Part shown: positions 21,657-33,332 of the stretch, one piece after another
Layout: each line of letters starts with the position of its first letter
Position numbering within the stretch: the stretch's first letter is position 1
Assembly (NCBI GenBank): GCA_015179045.1
Contig: WHUZ01000019.1
Location: 434,001 to 498,000, forward strand
Origin: Kalaharituber pfeilii
Lineage: Eukaryota > Ascomycota > Pezizomycetes > Pezizales > Pezizaceae
Reading direction: 5' to 3'
Length of the DNA: 64,000 nt
Made by a program: the position numbers and the translations under genes
The notes under the pieces: model-generated
What the model saw: only the letters and a program-made list of their open reading frames with translations
The model's database searches: none
What the model was told of the DNA's origin: nothing

Positions 21657-22096
21657 TACACCCCTTAGCCGTAATATCTAGTACCTTCCAGCGCTCACTG
21701 GAGCCTAGCCCCTCATGCCTGTAACAAGTTTACATAACATTGGTGTAGTGTTTTGAAAATGTTCGGTGATATCCTTCATGTTGAATTTCTCTGCAATCTC
21801 AGGAGTTAACTTTGAGGGTGGGAGGCATATCTTTGGTGAATTCAGTAGGGTTCTAATGTCCTTTTCGAGAATTAGGCAGAACTAATTGAATAGAATCTCA
21901 GTCATTTGAGTACCACAGTCCTGAAGTACATCAATATTTCCTTGCATCAATCACTTTCCTACATATGACTTCTCCAGAATTTGTTCTGCGATATGTATAC
22001 CTCCACCGGCAACTCGAGTCCTAGGAACCTAACTACCTTGCATTTGATCTTAGGAACCAGTGAATCTAATAGTACTTGAATAAATGATGTAAGAGT
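21657..22096. other. Decayed retroelement DNA, no gene
   Basis: Follows the integrase fragment and precedes an LTR-like repeat. No frame with further integrase motifs is visible. Confidence 0.3.
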
Positions 22097-22265
22097 TGTT
22101 ACAGAGGTGGTAAACGCAGAGAGTTACCGTCTGCCAGGCCAAAAAGACACTTGACCAGCAATACTCGCTAGTCCTCTGCGTAGCTCATATAGCACTCATT
22201 TCGCGACTGCGACGCCCGCGTCCGGCTGTCGCATATCGCCTACATCGCATATGCGCGCATCCATC
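22097..22265. repeat. LTR-like dispersed repeat, copy 2
   Basis: Second copy of the repeat at 16308-16500, nearly identical over the first 100 bp and diverging in the CG-rich part that follows. Its position about 440 bp downstream of the integrase fragment fits a solo or 3' LTR. Confidence 0.5.
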
Positions 22266-22269
22266 GACC

Positions 22270-22700
22270 ACCCGCCCTACGGTTGCGGTGAATCCAGAAC
22301 ATATAGAGAATAAGTAAACTTCACTATATAGCTAAAGCCATAGCAGTTTAGCAGTGGCAGTCTATGGCAGTTTAGCAAGCAGTGCAGTTTAGCAGATTTT
22401 AGTAGTTAGGTAGATTATAATGGTAGTAGACTATAGCTTTCCAGTGAACTATACTTATACCTTCCAATGGAGTATGGCTTTTTAGTAGACTATGATAGCA
22501 GCAAACTATGGCAGCTATAATAGTGGCAGACTATGGCTTTCTGACAAACTACAGCTTTCTGACAAACTACAGCTTTTCGATGAACTACAGCTTTCCAACG
22601 AACTATAGCTTTCCAATAAACTACAGCTTTCCGATAGATTACAGCTTTCTGATGAACTACAGCTTTCCGATAACTACAGTTTTGTAAAGAAGAGTATCTA
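22270..22700. repeat. Degenerate simple repeats (CAGTTTAGCAG and CTACAGCTTTCCGA)
   Basis: Imprecise tandem copies of short units: GGCAGTTTAGCA-type at 22340-22400 and GAACTACAGCTTTCCGAT (18 bp) at 22540-22680. No gene. Confidence 0.7.
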
Positions 22701-22924
22701 GCTATACCTGAGATTTACCATACCTCTATAGAAGCAATAAAAATATAATCACCCCAAAATAGTGTGCGCAAATGGGTGAGTTGGGGCGGGTTTTGCCCCC
22801 CTACGACCTGCCCACAACCCGCCCCGCCCCATCGGCCTCTAGGGCCAACCCGCCCACGGGGCCTCGCGGGGCCCTGTGTTGGTGCCAAGCCACATATATC
22901 GGCCACATATAATGTAGTCATGGC

Positions 22925-23268
22925 GACTATATATGGCAAGCATATCTGGCTGCTGATACTGCCGTCGTGGCGGGCATATATGGCTGTTGATACTGCCATT
23001 ACGGCAAGCATATATGGCTGCTGATACTACCACCGTGGCGGGCATATATGGCTGTTGATACTGCCATTGCGGCAAGCATATATGGCTGCTGATACTACCA
23101 CCGTGGCGGGCATATATGGCTGCTAATACTCCCATTGCGGCAAGCATATACAGCTGCTGACACTGCCGTCGTAGTGGGCATATATGGCTGCTAATACTGC
23201 CATTGCGGCGAGCATATACACCTGCTGACACTGCTATTGTGGCGGGCATATATGGCTGCTTATACTCA
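22925..23268. repeat. 34-bp minisatellite, about 10 units
   Basis: Units run ATATATGGCTGCTGATACTG then CCATTGCGGCAAGC, alternating with a CCACCGTGGCGGGC variant, roughly ten times. Since 34 is not a multiple of three, a coding role is unlikely. It is flanked on both sides by GC-rich blocks (GGCGGGTTTTGCCCCC at about 22787; CCCCGCGGGCGGGTTC at about 23296). Confidence 0.9.
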
Positions 23269-23639
23269 TCACGGGTTTTTGCGGGTTTCGTAGGGCCCCG
23301 CGGGCGGGTTCTCCGACCCATTTGTGCACCCTACCCCAAAATCTAGAAATGGACAGGTGAACTCTAATAGGGATATGTAATTTAGTGAAAGAGGTATATG
23401 GGCTATTTCTCTTTTATAGACCTTTAGAGACTTACTTGTTGCAAGCTCTTTTTCAGAGTCTAACATAATACCAGTAAACAAAAATTGTTCTTGTTGCTGC
23501 AGTACAATTAGTTAGAAACAAAGTAGAGAGTAGATTAGATAGAGATAGAGTAGAATTAGAGATGAGTGGATTTAGAGTACCCAATTGGGTTTGGTGTTGA
23601 TGAGTTTAGAGATATGTAAACATGCAGTTATGGTTGTGT

Positions 23640-24075
23640 AGGTGATAATACTAATAATATGTAACTGGAACAAGCTATCGGAATTTGCATAGCGCAACCG
23701 GGTCAAGATCTCTCAGATGCTCCTGGCGGAGTCCAACCATTTTCCTGAAACTCCACTTAGGCAGTGTCTGCTTATAAGACTATATTAGAATTACTACAAT
23801 CTAATTTTACAAATATAAGATTGGTGGTTTTGGGACACTAGGTTGGCATAGAAACGTAGCGGCATTCATGTACTTAGGCGGAATCTAGTCTCGCGGGCGG
23901 AACTAACACATGCTACGACATGGCCCTTGGCGGCGTAATATATTATTCCAGACCCTCTTCTGAGGCGAGTGCGTATATAAATACCATACGAGCTTACTAA
24001 GCAGAATAGGGTCTGGGCACGAGACTAAGGTACCAGCACCAACGTGATATCCTTACAGGAACAACGATAGGCCTC
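23640..24075 (+). mobile_element. LTR-like remnant with TATA box
   Basis: Contains GTTTTGGGACACTAGG near 23829, a TATA box GTATATAAATACC near 23973 and, about 60 bp later, GGGTCTGGGCACGAGAC leading into CAACGTGATATCCTTACAGG. The string GTCTGGGCACGAG also occurs near 33227, and a variant (GTCTGGGCGCGAG) near 42620, so it marks a dispersed element. No second LTR found. Confidence 0.35.
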
Positions 24076-24826
24076 GGTGCAGTACAAACCACCTAAGTAT
24101 GCGTTACAGAAGGATCGAGATACTTTACATTTTCGACTCCATACTACTATATCCGTTGGTGGTCATTATCACTTTCTCTACCTTGTATATCAGCAGCTTT
24201 GTTTATATTCTTCTTGTACTTACCCCAAGGTTTTTTTTCTCATATTGAGACGAGAGAAACCTTTGGAAAATGCGAGAAATAGAAACGGGGATTTAGAAGA
24301 GTTTGACTCAAATGCTACAAGCACTAATCTCACTATACCGAGCATGGCACGTACTTTGTACTCTATATGACGACACGCGCGAAAAAAAACCATCAGGCCA
24401 CTTTAGGAGACGAGGAAGCATTCTTCTAGGGCTAGGTCTGACTATACCATAGTAGGCGATCAAACCAACCTGCGCTCATGTTGCAAATTGATCAATTGCT
24501 ACGATTTAGATGTGATAACTTGCATGTATTATACAACTACACCACTCGAGTGGTCTGGATTGCCGATGGTGCAGAAAGGAAGAGGAAACAAATTACATTT
24601 GGATTAGGTGCGAGCTGTGGAAGAAGACGTTTCCAGGGGCTGGAATTGATAATAGTGCCTCCGGCAGGGAACCGGACCGACTGCTGGAGATGGGCGGAGA
24701 GAATACGGATGTGTTGATATATTGATACTTGGATATTTTGTCATTCATTCCAAAAATCTTCTTTGTAATCATAACTAATCTCATCATTGCTCTTAAGGAG
24801 CGGTATAAAATAATGATATAAGAGGG

Positions 24827-24849
24827 AAAAAAAAAAAAAAAAAAAAAAA
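24827..24849. repeat. Poly(A) tract of 23 bases next to the NLR-B stop
   Basis: Uninterrupted A run just outside the 3' end of NLR-B. Copy A has a shorter, interrupted tract (GGGGAAAAAAACAAAAATAA), so this homopolymer expanded in B. Confidence 0.9.
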
Positions 24850-24870
24850 GAAAGACATCTGAATGCCCTC

Positions 24871-26460
24871 TCAAGTCTCCGTCTCAACAGCTCCTCGCTC
24901 AAGCAGAAGTGAAACCACCTTACTGTGCTTCCCAATCTTAGCAGCAGCCAGAGCACTTCCAAGTTCACCACCCATAAGGTTGACATTCGCACCTCGATCT
25001 AGCAGGAGTGAAACACAATCCAACTTGCCCTTCGCCGCCGCAGTAGCCAGAGCAGTTCCATACTTGCCACTCACAATGTTGATAGTAGCTCCTTTATCCA
25101 GCAGTAGTGAAGCACAATCCAACTTGCCCTTCGCTACAGCAGCAGCCAGAGCAGTTCCGTATTTGCCACCTAGAAGGTTGATATCAGCCCCCCGCTCCAG
25201 CAGAAGTGAAACTATCTCCAAGTTGCCTTCACACGCAGCAGCAGCCAATGCAGTCCCATACACCCCGCCCACAAGGTTGATATCAGCGCCTCGCTCCAGC
25301 AGAAGTGAAACTATCCTCAAGTTGTCTTTATACGCAGCAGCAGCCGATGCAGTCCCAATGTCCCCGCCCACTATACCAACCATTTGCTTCAGCAGAAATG
25401 AAACTATCCTCAAGTTTTCTTCATACGCAACAGCAGCAGCAGCCAATGCAGTCCCAAAGTGCCCGCCCACTAGGTTGATATCAGCCCCTCGCTCTAGCAG
25501 AAGTGAAACTATCTCCAACTTGTTCCTATACGCAGCAGCAGCCAATGCAGTCCCAAACCTCCCGCTCACAAAGTTGATATCAGCCCCTCGCTCCAGCAGA
25601 AGTGAAACTATCTCCAGTCTGCTCCAGACTGAGATTGATGCGGCAGTCAATGCAGTCCCATACTGCCTGCCAACAAGGTTGATATCAGCCCCTCGCTCCA
25701 GCAGAAGTGAAACTATCTCCAATTTGTCGTTGTACGCAGCAGCAGCCAATGCAGTCCCATACCCCCTGCCAACAAGGTTGATATCAGCCCCTCGCTCCAG
25801 CAGAAGTGAAACTATCCCCAATTTGCCCATGTACGCAGCTGCAGCCAATGCAGTCCCATACTCCCCGCCCACAAGGTTGATATCAGCCCCTCGCTTCAGC
25901 AGAAGTGAAACTATCTCCAGTTTGCCCCAGTACGCAGCAGCAGCCAATGCAGTCCCATACTTCCCGCCCACAAGGTTGATATCAGCCCCTCGCTCTAGCA
26001 GAAGCGAAACTATCTCCAAGTTGCCTTCATACGCAGCTACAGCCAATGCAGTCCCATACTTCCCGCCCACAAGGTTGATATCAGCCCCTCGCTCCAGCAG
26101 AAGTGAAACTATCTCCAGTCTGCCCCAGTACGCAGCAGCAGCCAATGCAGTCCCATACTCCTCGCCCACAAGGTTGATATCAGCCCCTCGCTCCAGCAGA
26201 AGTGAAACTATCTTCAAGTTGCCTTTACACGCAGCAGCAGCCAATGCAGTCCCATACTTCCCGCCCACAAGGTTGATATCAGCCCCTCGCTCCAGCAGAA
26301 GTGAAACTATCTCCAGTCTGCCCCAGTACGCAGCAGCAGCCAATGCAGTCCCATACTCCCCGCCCACAAGGTCGATATCAGCCCCTAGCTCTAGTAGCAG
26401 TGAAACACCTTGCAATGGACCATTGGCCGCGCAAGCAGCTAGAGCAGCTCCATACCTTTT
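24871..26460 (-). repeat. Ankyrin-coding tandem array of NLR-B, 16 units
   Basis: 16 units of about 99 bp, more diverged from each other than those of NLR-A. One unit has a short insertion (TASISVWSRLEIV). Another is remodelled (SFLLKQMVGIVGG) and loses the ERGAD core. The array is open throughout. Confidence 0.92.
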
Positions 26461-29400
26461 GTCGCTCACACAGTTCACATCACCAACATGCTGCACAATG
26501 AACTCGATAATCCATTGGTTATAGTACTCGCTAGTACACGCAACATTTAACAATGATAGTCCACGTGAATTTCTAACGTTCATGTCGGCACCCTTGGACT
26601 GCCATAGCCAGCAAACCAACTGCCCTAGCCCTCCTAGCGCAGCTGCAAAAGCGGGATGCAAAGGTTTTGACTTCACTGCGTCATTAAAGCTATAGCGTTC
26701 ACTGAAGTCTTCCAAGTCTACCCAATTAACCCATTTTACATAGCTTCGAGTCGCTTTATCAAAAGAACTCAAAAAGCTATTCAGCAACGGGATTTCCAAT
26801 GCATACTGCAATTCTGTGACTAACTTGCCATGTGCTGAAATTACTGCGTCCTGATATGACTTGCAATGTCGGAACCAGTGGGTAGCTGAATATCGGTATA
26901 GAGGGCTGACTTGTTCAATTTCCCTATCTGACAAAGACAGTATGCGATGATCCTGAAGCGTCCACAAACAAGCTTCCGCCACATGAAGTTGGGCATCGAG
27001 AACGTTCCACTTCGTTTCTAGGTATTCGTAGACCGACAGGTGTGTAAATCGAATAACGTCCAACTGCCGGTCCCATATAAGTAATCCTCCGCAAAAGGAC
27101 AATACAGTCTCCACTTTAACTGGTGGCAGTTGTTTGCCAACATCCGCAGTTAGAGAGATACTTGAATCAAGTGCAGCAGCAGCAATAATCTCTTGAGGTG
27201 TAAGTGGCTCGCAGGAAACTAGCATCCACTTCAACACACGTTCTGCCCAGATAGAGCCGCTTCCTTCCTGAGACTTTATTGTAATCATGATCTCATCATA
27301 CACGCCCGTTAAATCCTTGGGAATCTTGCCCAGTCGATTGCAGATGTCTTCTTCAAGTTGGAACTCGCATAGCTGGCGTAGTTGATAGGCGACCCAAAGA
27401 AACCTATTGAGGAATACATTAGTATTTCCATCAAGATGAATGAAATCCAATACCCTAAGGCCATAGCAAGTGGTGGAGGTGGTAAGGGATATCGTACATT
27501 CCGTGGGCATCTCTTGTCAAGACTTGCTGTATCTGGTCTCGAAGGGATGCTGAGACTTCACCCTGAAGGAGTTCCCCTGATTCAATCTTTCCATCAAGCT
27601 CCGTTTCAATATAGTGTTTGATATCCTGGGCATTATCTCGCGCTTCAATGCAGACATAAGGCACATTTTTTAAAGAATGTTGAATGTCTAGGGTGATGCG
27701 GCTGGACACAAGTATCTTGACGGGGTGCTTCGAATTCATGATGGAAATGAGAGCCTTTAGGATACAGGAACGTACATCCTTAGAACACTCGTCTAGTGCA
27801 TCAAGTATAATGACTGGCTGTTGATAGAGCTCGAGTAGATTTACAATAAGTTCAATACTCATTGTCGTGGGAAGATGCTTGCGGGAAGAGGGGTCTTGCT
27901 GTTGCTTTTGGTATGCCTCTACTGCTGGTTTGCAGATGGTCCTACTGTTCGGGCATGCAAGCTGCTTAATAAGAGAAAGCAAGATTTTATCTCTATCGCG
28001 ACGGTCCTGCTCGTCCCGCTTGCAATAGAAAAATGCAACCTTGTCAGCTTTTGCCTGGAGGTAATCAATTGCCGCCGACCTGAAAAAATTAGTGATTGTC
28101 TTCCAACTATTTAATTTCATTATTTGTGATATGCTGAAATCCATACTTACACGAGCTTTGTTTTTCCCGCACCAGCTGAGGAAATAGGATATGAGTTCCA
28201 TGTATTAGAAGCGATAATGGGGAGCAAAATGCAGGTGGTCTTACGGATTCCATGTAACCATAATATCCTTGAATCCTCTGCTTGCCACCAATCACAAAAC
28301 TCAGCTCTGACGAACAGCCAGTTTCCAGTCCCGTCAACACGCCCTTCCTGTGCAAGGTCATGGTGGCTTTGGTATGGGACCTCCGAGAACCATTTGAGAA
28401 TTCTAATTCTATCGCTTTCTGAATATGTACGTTGACGTTAGGGCCTTGCATTTCGAATAACAGACTGATCGATCATGGGTTTAGGCGGTATGATGAAGCT
28501 TACCATTAATGCTCTGGTGCATCGCCGTGACGGCAGAATCAATTCTTTCAATAATTGGCTTAAAGAACTTTAAATGTTCTTTCAAAGCATTGAGCTCCCC
28601 TAAGCATGATCAGTTAGCAAGAACATGGGTGGTCATATAGGTGAGGAAGCATGTGCAACCCTTATTGATGTTTCTTGTATCGAATTGATCTGAGTTAAGA
28701 TGAATTTTACGATTAGCTAATTGCAGAGCTAACACTTGAAGGGTCATATCTTACAGTATTTCTCCACTGTGTCAGCCGCTTTTTCTACTACAGATTCTGG
28801 TTTATCAAGCAAACTTGTTTTCTCCGACACTCCTCCCGGGTGTTTCAAGTCTTCCCAAGTACGTCTCGCTGGTTTCAGTATTTTGATATTAGCTTCTGTG
28901 TTGCCTGCTTGTCGAGAGGGTAGATTGGCATACCAAAACCGCTTGTGAAAAGTTCTATCAAGAGACTCAGGACGGCCAATATAACCTTGTATAATTCCAG
29001 GATAGCCGTGTGTAAGTCCAGCAGTGCCCGATGCAGGATATCGGTAGCCGCTTCCACCCCCGAAGTGAGGTACATATATTCATATATCGCGCAACGGCTT
29101 ATGAGAACAGTAACTCGCTCCACTCCAGCAACAGCAGCTGCCATGTTCTCCTCTCCGCTGATTAAAATCTGCAGTGGACAATCTCAAACAGCATTAGTCA
29201 GAAGGTACTGGGCGAGCAAGGTAAAGTACATGGGGAGAGTTAAAACACAGATGGAGTGTGCAAAGGGGCGATTGGTGAGATGATGAATTTAATAAATATA
29301 GCAGTATATGTCAGAGATATGAAGGGGAGTATGCGGGTATGCTGAAGAAGGATTCAAACCGTTAAGAGAAACCGCACCCCTGCCCATGGCAAGGCAGTAT

Positions 29401-30352
29401 GCACTGGATCAAATTGTGTTGCCACATCCCCTACATGCTTAAATTTCTCAATCCAGCCAATTATTGCTGTCATCTTTTCTCCGACATCGATCTCTCTTTC
29501 CCCCAATTTCAATTTCCATCGCTGTGCTTCATATCTTGCCTGGACATCCTGGGTGGTCTTCAGAAGTTCTTCCAAAAAATCCCTTTTGCCAGAAATGGTT
29601 TCGACTTTTATTCCTCTTCCTTCCAAGACTGCCTTGCGGTCTGCAGGGAGACCTTCAAATGCGTTCACCCATAAATCATTTGATACCCCCTGTCCACTGC
29701 CTTTGCTGGGAAATGTACCTTGCTTCTGCTCATCGCCTTTCGTAGTTGGATTATTTTCTTGACCGTCATTCTGTTTCGAAGGCGGAGGTCCGTCATTTTC
29801 GTAGACCAGTTTATCGCCAGGCTGCTTTGTTGGTTCCAAGAAAATTTTGATATCCGGAGTCGAAGTGCACCCCTGCTCCTCGCGTTTCTTAGTGAGGTTA
29901 TTGTGTTTACCGTCATCTTGTTTGGCGGGTGGATTTGGGTCGTTTTCGCAGGCCAGTTTATCCCCAGGCTGCTTGGCTGGTTCTGAAACGATTTCTACGT
30001 CCGGATTCGGGTTTGGTGTATCATTGTGCGAGGTTGATTTTAGTCTAAGTAAATTGGCGACCTTGTCTCGCTTGCGGGATTTCCCTTTAGAAGCATTATG
30101 ACCCTCCGGCATCGGTCCTGGTGATGGGGTCCTGGATCGGCCTCTCCAGACATCCAGCAACCTTGGTGGTTCATTCCATTCCGCTGGTTCTGCTGTAGAA
30201 TTTTTTGAGTTTCCCTTGCCTTTCATCGGTGTCGCTAGTGTGTGAATTTCTGAGTTTATTGATGAAGCGTCGTGTGCAGTGAGCATATGAAGTGGGTGAG
30301 CGCATGAGGAGAGGGAATTCGCTGGATGTGCACGTGAGATGCAGCCGTACAT
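24871..30352 (-). CDS. NLR-B: NACHT-ankyrin STAND receptor, duplicate of NLR-A, frame change in exon 2
   Basis: Same seven-exon plan as NLR-A: 30352-29360, 29168-28755, 28599-28504, 28418-28245, 28175-28151, 28079-27498 and 27403-24871. NACHT_N-type domain, Walker A GIPGAGKT across the micro-exon, Walker B VIILDALDEC, GMFLWV and 16 ankyrin repeats, half the number in NLR-A. The ankyrin exon is uninterrupted. Exon 2 is 414 nt against 412 in NLR-A: two extra bases near 28895-28899 move the frame, so translation would end soon after SGFGMPIYPLDKQATQ, before NACHT. I see no splice choice that repairs it. Either copy B is a pseudogene, its product restarts downstream, or the base call is wrong. 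With the NLR-A spacing it would be about 1604 residues. Start 30352; 30226 is the alternative. Confidence 0.75.
28151..28175 (-). other. 25-nt micro-exon encoding the Walker A loop of NLR-B
   Basis: Counterpart of 5912-5936 with the same GT-AG borders. One silent difference (GGA to GGG in GAGKT) leaves the encoded loop unchanged. Confidence 0.78.
28893..28900 (-). other. Two-base length difference that breaks the NLR-B reading frame
   Basis: Copy B reads TTAGCTTCTGTGTTGCC where copy A reads TTAACTTGTGTTGCC. Upstream and downstream exon-2 sequence matches NLR-A, so the frame is lost only here. Which length is ancestral cannot be told from two copies. Confidence 0.8.
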
Positions 30353-30457
30353 TATTCAGCCGTACATTATTCAGCCGCACCTGCATGCTACCTCGAGCCT
30401 GCATGCGACCCCGCTCCGTCCCAGGAGCCAACATGCACATGCTCTACTAGTACTGAG
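30353..30457. repeat. Short repeats upstream of NLR-B (15-bp duplication plus two 18-bp units)
   Basis: CAGCCGTACATTATT is present twice in tandem just upstream of the first ATG, followed by two units of the 18-bp CCTGCATGC repeat that has five units in copy A. Confidence 0.8.
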
Positions 30458-30459
30458 TA

Positions 30460-31545
30460 TGGTGGAGTGCACCAGTAAGGGACCACCTGTAACATTCGGC
30501 CGCCTGCTGACTAATACACCAAATTCCTGACCCATGCAGCTCAGGCTGCCCCGCTCGCCCACTCTCTTTGTTCCCCTTGAGACTTTTGGGCACCTCATAT
30601 CTCCACATCGCAACGGTTTTTAATTTCGGACAACTTGAATTAAGCTTCTACAGGTGAGTGCAATTTCATAGCTTCTATTTATCAACTAAATATATGCATT
30701 TCTACTGATATTCCGGCATTCACCATAATGGCTCGTCCTACCAAGAAAAGAAGAGCTATATTGAATGCTGTTGCTGCTAGGAAAGAGAAAAGGAGAGCAC
30801 TTTTGGTGGAAGTAGTTGCCGGCGAGCCACCTGCAATAGAGATGGACATCCCCAGACCACTTGTATATAGTGAAAGTGAGGAGTCTTCGGTGGATGAGTC
30901 TGAGAGTGATCTAGAAGAGGAGGAACAGAATGAGCAGGAGGTTCAAGACTTGAACATGGTGGTAGATGTTTATAAAGAGCTCATGAAAAATATAGTAGAT
31001 GTAGATTTTTCTACTATTGAGTTCAAATATCAACGTGGAGTACAAGTCTCTCGCCAGACTCTATGGCGGCATAAAAAAGCACAACAAAACTTGCAGCACT
31101 CAGCTACTGGATGCCGACTAATATTACTATTAATCGCTTCTTTTATAAGTGTTTATGTACTATGGAGGCTTATCGGGATGGTTGTAGATATGGTACTGAT
31201 GAGTTTACACAACGTGTATATAAGAGTCATCGAAGAGTTGAGTAGATCTTTTCTCTATATAGTAATTTTTCTTTCTGCACTAGTACTAATTCTGCAATCT
31301 TGCCAATCTTGGCATGTAACAATTAAGAGGCCTCCCATACAAAGTACAAATTTTTTAATCTGCTATTTCTCAACACCACATTGGATTTTTTTTAATTTGG
31401 ACAATGAAGAGTTGTAGAGCAAGCGAAATAGTACATGCCTACATTGTTTAATTTTTAATCAGATGTGGTTGGGTGATGGAATAGAGTTGCAAGTTCCGGT
31501 TCAGTATTTTGGTCGCGGGTGGTCCCTTACTGGTGCACTCCAACA
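30460..31545 (+). mobile_element. Internally deleted TA-flanked DNA transposon (1086 bp)
   Basis: 28-bp terminal inverted repeats at 30460-30487 and 31518-31545, built around GGAGTGCACCAGTAAGGGAC with one mismatch near the tip. A TA dinucleotide flanks both sides (30458-30459 and 31546-31547). Copy A reads GAGTACATATGG at the same place with a single TA (8239-8240), so the insertion and TA duplication are directly shown. The TA target fits the Tc1/mariner/pogo group. The transposase inside has lost its catalytic core. Confidence 0.9.
30728..31245 (+). pseudogene. Deleted and frameshifted transposase of the 1086-bp element
   Basis: Starts MARPTKKRRAILNAVAARKE, has an acidic stretch (ESEESSVDESESDLEEEE) and a helix-turn-helix-like RGVQVSRQTLWRHKKAQQ, then HSATGC. 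One base later the sense continues in another frame as TNITINRFF, immediately followed by MEAYRDGCRYGTDEF and VYKSHRRVE with a stop at 31245. The last part matches the C-terminal tail of fungal DDE transposases (compare MQAYKDGHQYGTEAF at 61563-62087). The several hundred residues with the DDE triad are therefore missing. The element is non-autonomous. Confidence 0.72.
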
Positions 31546-31547
31546 TA

Positions 31548-32133
31548 CATATGGTGGTGTTCACCTATCATAGAAGCAACACTGTCTGGATTGGCGACAG
31601 TCCCCTTCCGATTCCGGTGACATTCAGCGCTGCCACATACGGAGTGGAAACTGCCTTTTGACGTCGGATAACTTGAGTTAGTAAGTATAGTCTGATCTAT
31701 AGCCTCTTGTAACTTGCGAATGTACTCTACATATCATAAGAGAATGCATCTGGGCTAGTGAGCCCCACGGCACTACATAGGCTCAGACCATCCTTCCATT
31801 CCGCTCGAACTAAAGAGAACTATCTATTCACAAACTACTTAATGTAGAAGATGGCATCCACAACCTAACTACGTACATAAATGGCACTAGTTTCCTTTTC
31901 AAATATCACTGTCATCCTTGTGAAGTTTCTACTGTTCTCTGAAAGTGCAGACGATAAAGCGGGGTTAGAGAAGTGCATACAACGTATTCGACCGGGGACC
32001 GGCACACTACCGGGATCCGACGCACTTCCGGACCTCCAATGACAGCTTCCTGTACTGTATCTTCACCACCTTGCGACGCACACCAGCATCCAACGCACGT
32101 TTTACACCAAAACCCCCCATCCGCGAGAGCATT
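31548..32133. other. Gene-poor segment of copy B (matches 8241-8831)
   Basis: No gene. It includes, on the minus strand at about 32020-32130, a frame reading EINALADGGFWCKTCVGC and WCASQGGED, the inverted relative of the motif at 18180-18405. Confidence 0.5.
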
Positions 32134-33332
32134 TATCTCAACAACCAAATAGATTTTTTTATACCCCATTGCAATAAGCTAAACCAAGGATTAATCTTAA
32201 CATTCCGCATCTTTAACCAGAAAGGTTGCTCTTGTGGAAGCATGATGCCGCAAATTTTTACAAATCGTGTCCTGGCATATATATTTTTTGCTGCAATATT
32301 ACCAGTTCTTTGAATTCTACTTCCTACACCTGAAATAAATCTAATACAATCATTGGCACACTTGAACAGCGTAATTTCACCTTGTTCAAAGATGTGAGAA
32401 TTGCACCAAGAAAATATCTCCAGTAGTGGTGGAGTTATTCATATTCACGTAGAAATTTGTATGTGGTAATTATATAGGGAAAACTACCAGAAATGGCAGA
32501 TTGATGCATGAACCAGCCATTCGACAATATCAAGCCAAATAAAGCATTACACAGGCCATATTATAAGGCTATTGTAGGAAACATTCAAAGGAAGTACTGC
32601 GTTCTACCTTCCGGAGTACTTTTGTATGGGGCATTCCGTACAGATGCATGCCAAGACATCGACTTAAAAATTCATTGTGCGGTTAATCAACCACATTATC
32701 TTTTCGCAGCAAATAAAAGCGTCAGATATGAAGAAATGACTCTTTATTCATCCCAACTGACAAGCCCATACAAAGCCCTGTCGTGTTTGTTGAGCTATAT
32801 GCCCTCCCTGGTGGGCAGTTTAGATATAAAACATGTGTCGGATGTTGGTGTGCGTTGCAAGGTGGTGAAATACAGGAGGTAGGTGTACGCTCAAATTGCA
32901 CAAGCCACTGGGAGAACCATAGCAAAACAATCTCCGCACCTTATTTATTCAATTGCAAATTTGTAGAAGATACTATATGGAGTAGTTACCCGATTAGGCA
33001 GTAGAACCTTTATATAGGTGCAAAATGGTAATGTGCTTCTTGTAGGTCATAGGAAAGGATCATATTGTGTATGTTCTAGATATATGGAAGCTTATCACGA
33101 TATACGGAACAAGTGGTAAGCAAATATCAATAGGTACTCGTATATTTTAGAGATGAATTTGGATATTCAGACTACTTATTCGGGAGTCTAGCCTAAGTTC
33201 GAGGATGAAAACTTAAAGCCAACGTCTGGGCACGAGAACAAAGCCAACGTAGAGTTGTATGTTAGATCAAGAAACGAGTCACCCTAGTCCAACTCCCAAT
33301 TGATCATCGCTCAATTCTACTAACCGAAATTA
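32134..33332. other. Gene-poor segment of copy B (matches 17555-18740)
   Basis: No supported gene. Open frames at 32508-32882 and 32783-33004 include the Cys-rich motif (here RYKTCVGCWCALQGGE, first Cys changed to Tyr), which argues against a conserved function in this copy. Confidence 0.45.

Noticed and set aside
24863..26524. 553-codon plus-strand open frame opposite the NLR-B array
   Set aside because: Same reason: it is a shadow of the repeat.
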